Source of the DNA: Aliivibrio salmonicida LFI1238 | GTDB taxonomy: Bacteria; Pseudomonadota; Gammaproteobacteria; Enterobacterales; Vibrionaceae | Length of the DNA stretch: 64,000 bases | Reading direction: 5' to 3' | Assembly: GCF_000196495.1 (NCBI RefSeq) | Contig: NC_011312.1 | Span: forward strand, 2,480,001-2,544,000 | Shown: positions 63,982 through 64,000 of the stretch, piece after piece | Layout: the number at the start of each line of letters is the position of its first letter | How positions within the stretch are numbered: the stretch's first letter is position 1 | Translations under genes and position numbers: made by a program | The notes under the pieces: model-generated | Seen by the model: only the letters and a program-made list of their open reading frames with translations | Databases searched by the model: none | What the model was told of the DNA's origin: nothing

Positions 63982-64000
63982 ATGTGGAATGTTGTTATCG
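63982..64000 (+). CDS. narP: Start of NarP response regulator (partial)
   Basis: Only six codons are present (ATG 63982, MWNVVI) before the window ends. The identity is inferred from position 23 bases after narQ, where narP is expected, and from a start compatible with a receiver domain. The AAAAGG sequence upstream is a plausible ribosome-binding site. Confidence 0.5.

Noticed and set aside
1..64000. CRISPR arrays, rRNA or tRNA genes, prophage or integron sites.
   Set aside because: No regularly spaced repeats, rRNA-like or cloverleaf sequences, or phage genes were seen on reading the window; short or degenerate ones could have been missed without a computed scan.

Overview
The window reads as a chromosomal segment of a marine Vibrionaceae gamma-proteobacterium, most likely an Aliivibrio close to A. 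fischeri / A. salmonicida. The assignment is inferred from AT-rich DNA, Vibrio-type polar flagellar gene order (flaA-flaE, flaG, fliD, flaI, fliS, flrABC, fliEFG; flgB-L with cheV, cheR, flgA, flgM, flgN, flgO, flgP, flgT), and Vibrio-style napFDABC with a TIGR02808-like peptide beside narQ. The many recent pseudogenes and nested insertion sequences fit a host-restricted, decaying genome such as A. salmonicida; no database search was possible.

Layout. 1-9.8 kb (minus strand): 5' end of fliG, fliF broken by an in-frame stop, fliE, the sigma54 regulators flrC, flrB and flrA, then fliS, flaI, fliD and flaG (also broken by an in-frame stop). 9.9-21.7 kb: five flagellin paralogues (flaE, flaD, flaC, flaB, flaA), with a three-layer nest of insertion sequences between flaB and flaC (IS66-type element, IS982-type copy inside its tnpB, and an identical IS982-type copy inside that one) and a small secreted cysteine-repeat protein between flaA and flaB. 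22.2-33.5 kb: rod, hook and ring genes flgL to flgB. 33.6-40.3 kb: cheR, cheV, flgA, flgM, flgN, a small membrane protein, flgP, flgO, flgT. 40.4-46.3 kb: a frameshifted TPR-GGDEF protein, a 58-residue secreted peptide, gltX, a lipoprotein and a frameshifted porin. 46.8-54.9 kb: ligA, zipA, cysZ, cysK, and the PTS genes ptsH, ptsI and crr. 55-57.5 kb: a Dyp-type peroxidase and small conserved proteins. 57.5-64 kb: periplasmic nitrate reductase genes napC, napB, napA (frameshifted), napD and napF on the minus strand, and the nitrate sensor narQ with the start of narP on the plus strand.

Regulation can be read directly. Sigma54 -24/-12 elements (TGGCA[C/T]-N5-TTGC[A/T] or close variants) lie upstream of flaA, flgB, flgF, flgJ, flgK, fliE and flrB. 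Sigma28 elements (TAAAG-type, 11-bp spacer, GCCGATA-type) lie upstream of flaB, flaC, flaD and flgM. This matches the FlrA > FlrBC > FliA/FlgM hierarchy of polar flagella. An FNR-type box lies between napF and narQ.

The most notable feature is gene decay. fliF and flaG each carry a single in-frame TAA following GAA, most simply a CAA to TAA change. napA, the TPR-GGDEF gene, the porin and the IS66 transposase each carry a single-base-type frameshift. If these are real, flagellar assembly and periplasmic nitrate reduction are predicted lost or impaired while almost all other genes of both systems remain intact, implying very recent loss or some form of suppression. No clearly new multigene system was found. 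The best candidate novelties are the two-repeat cysteine protein (19918-20295), small secreted or membrane peptides, and the flrA terminator hairpin whose loop holds the flrBC promoter.
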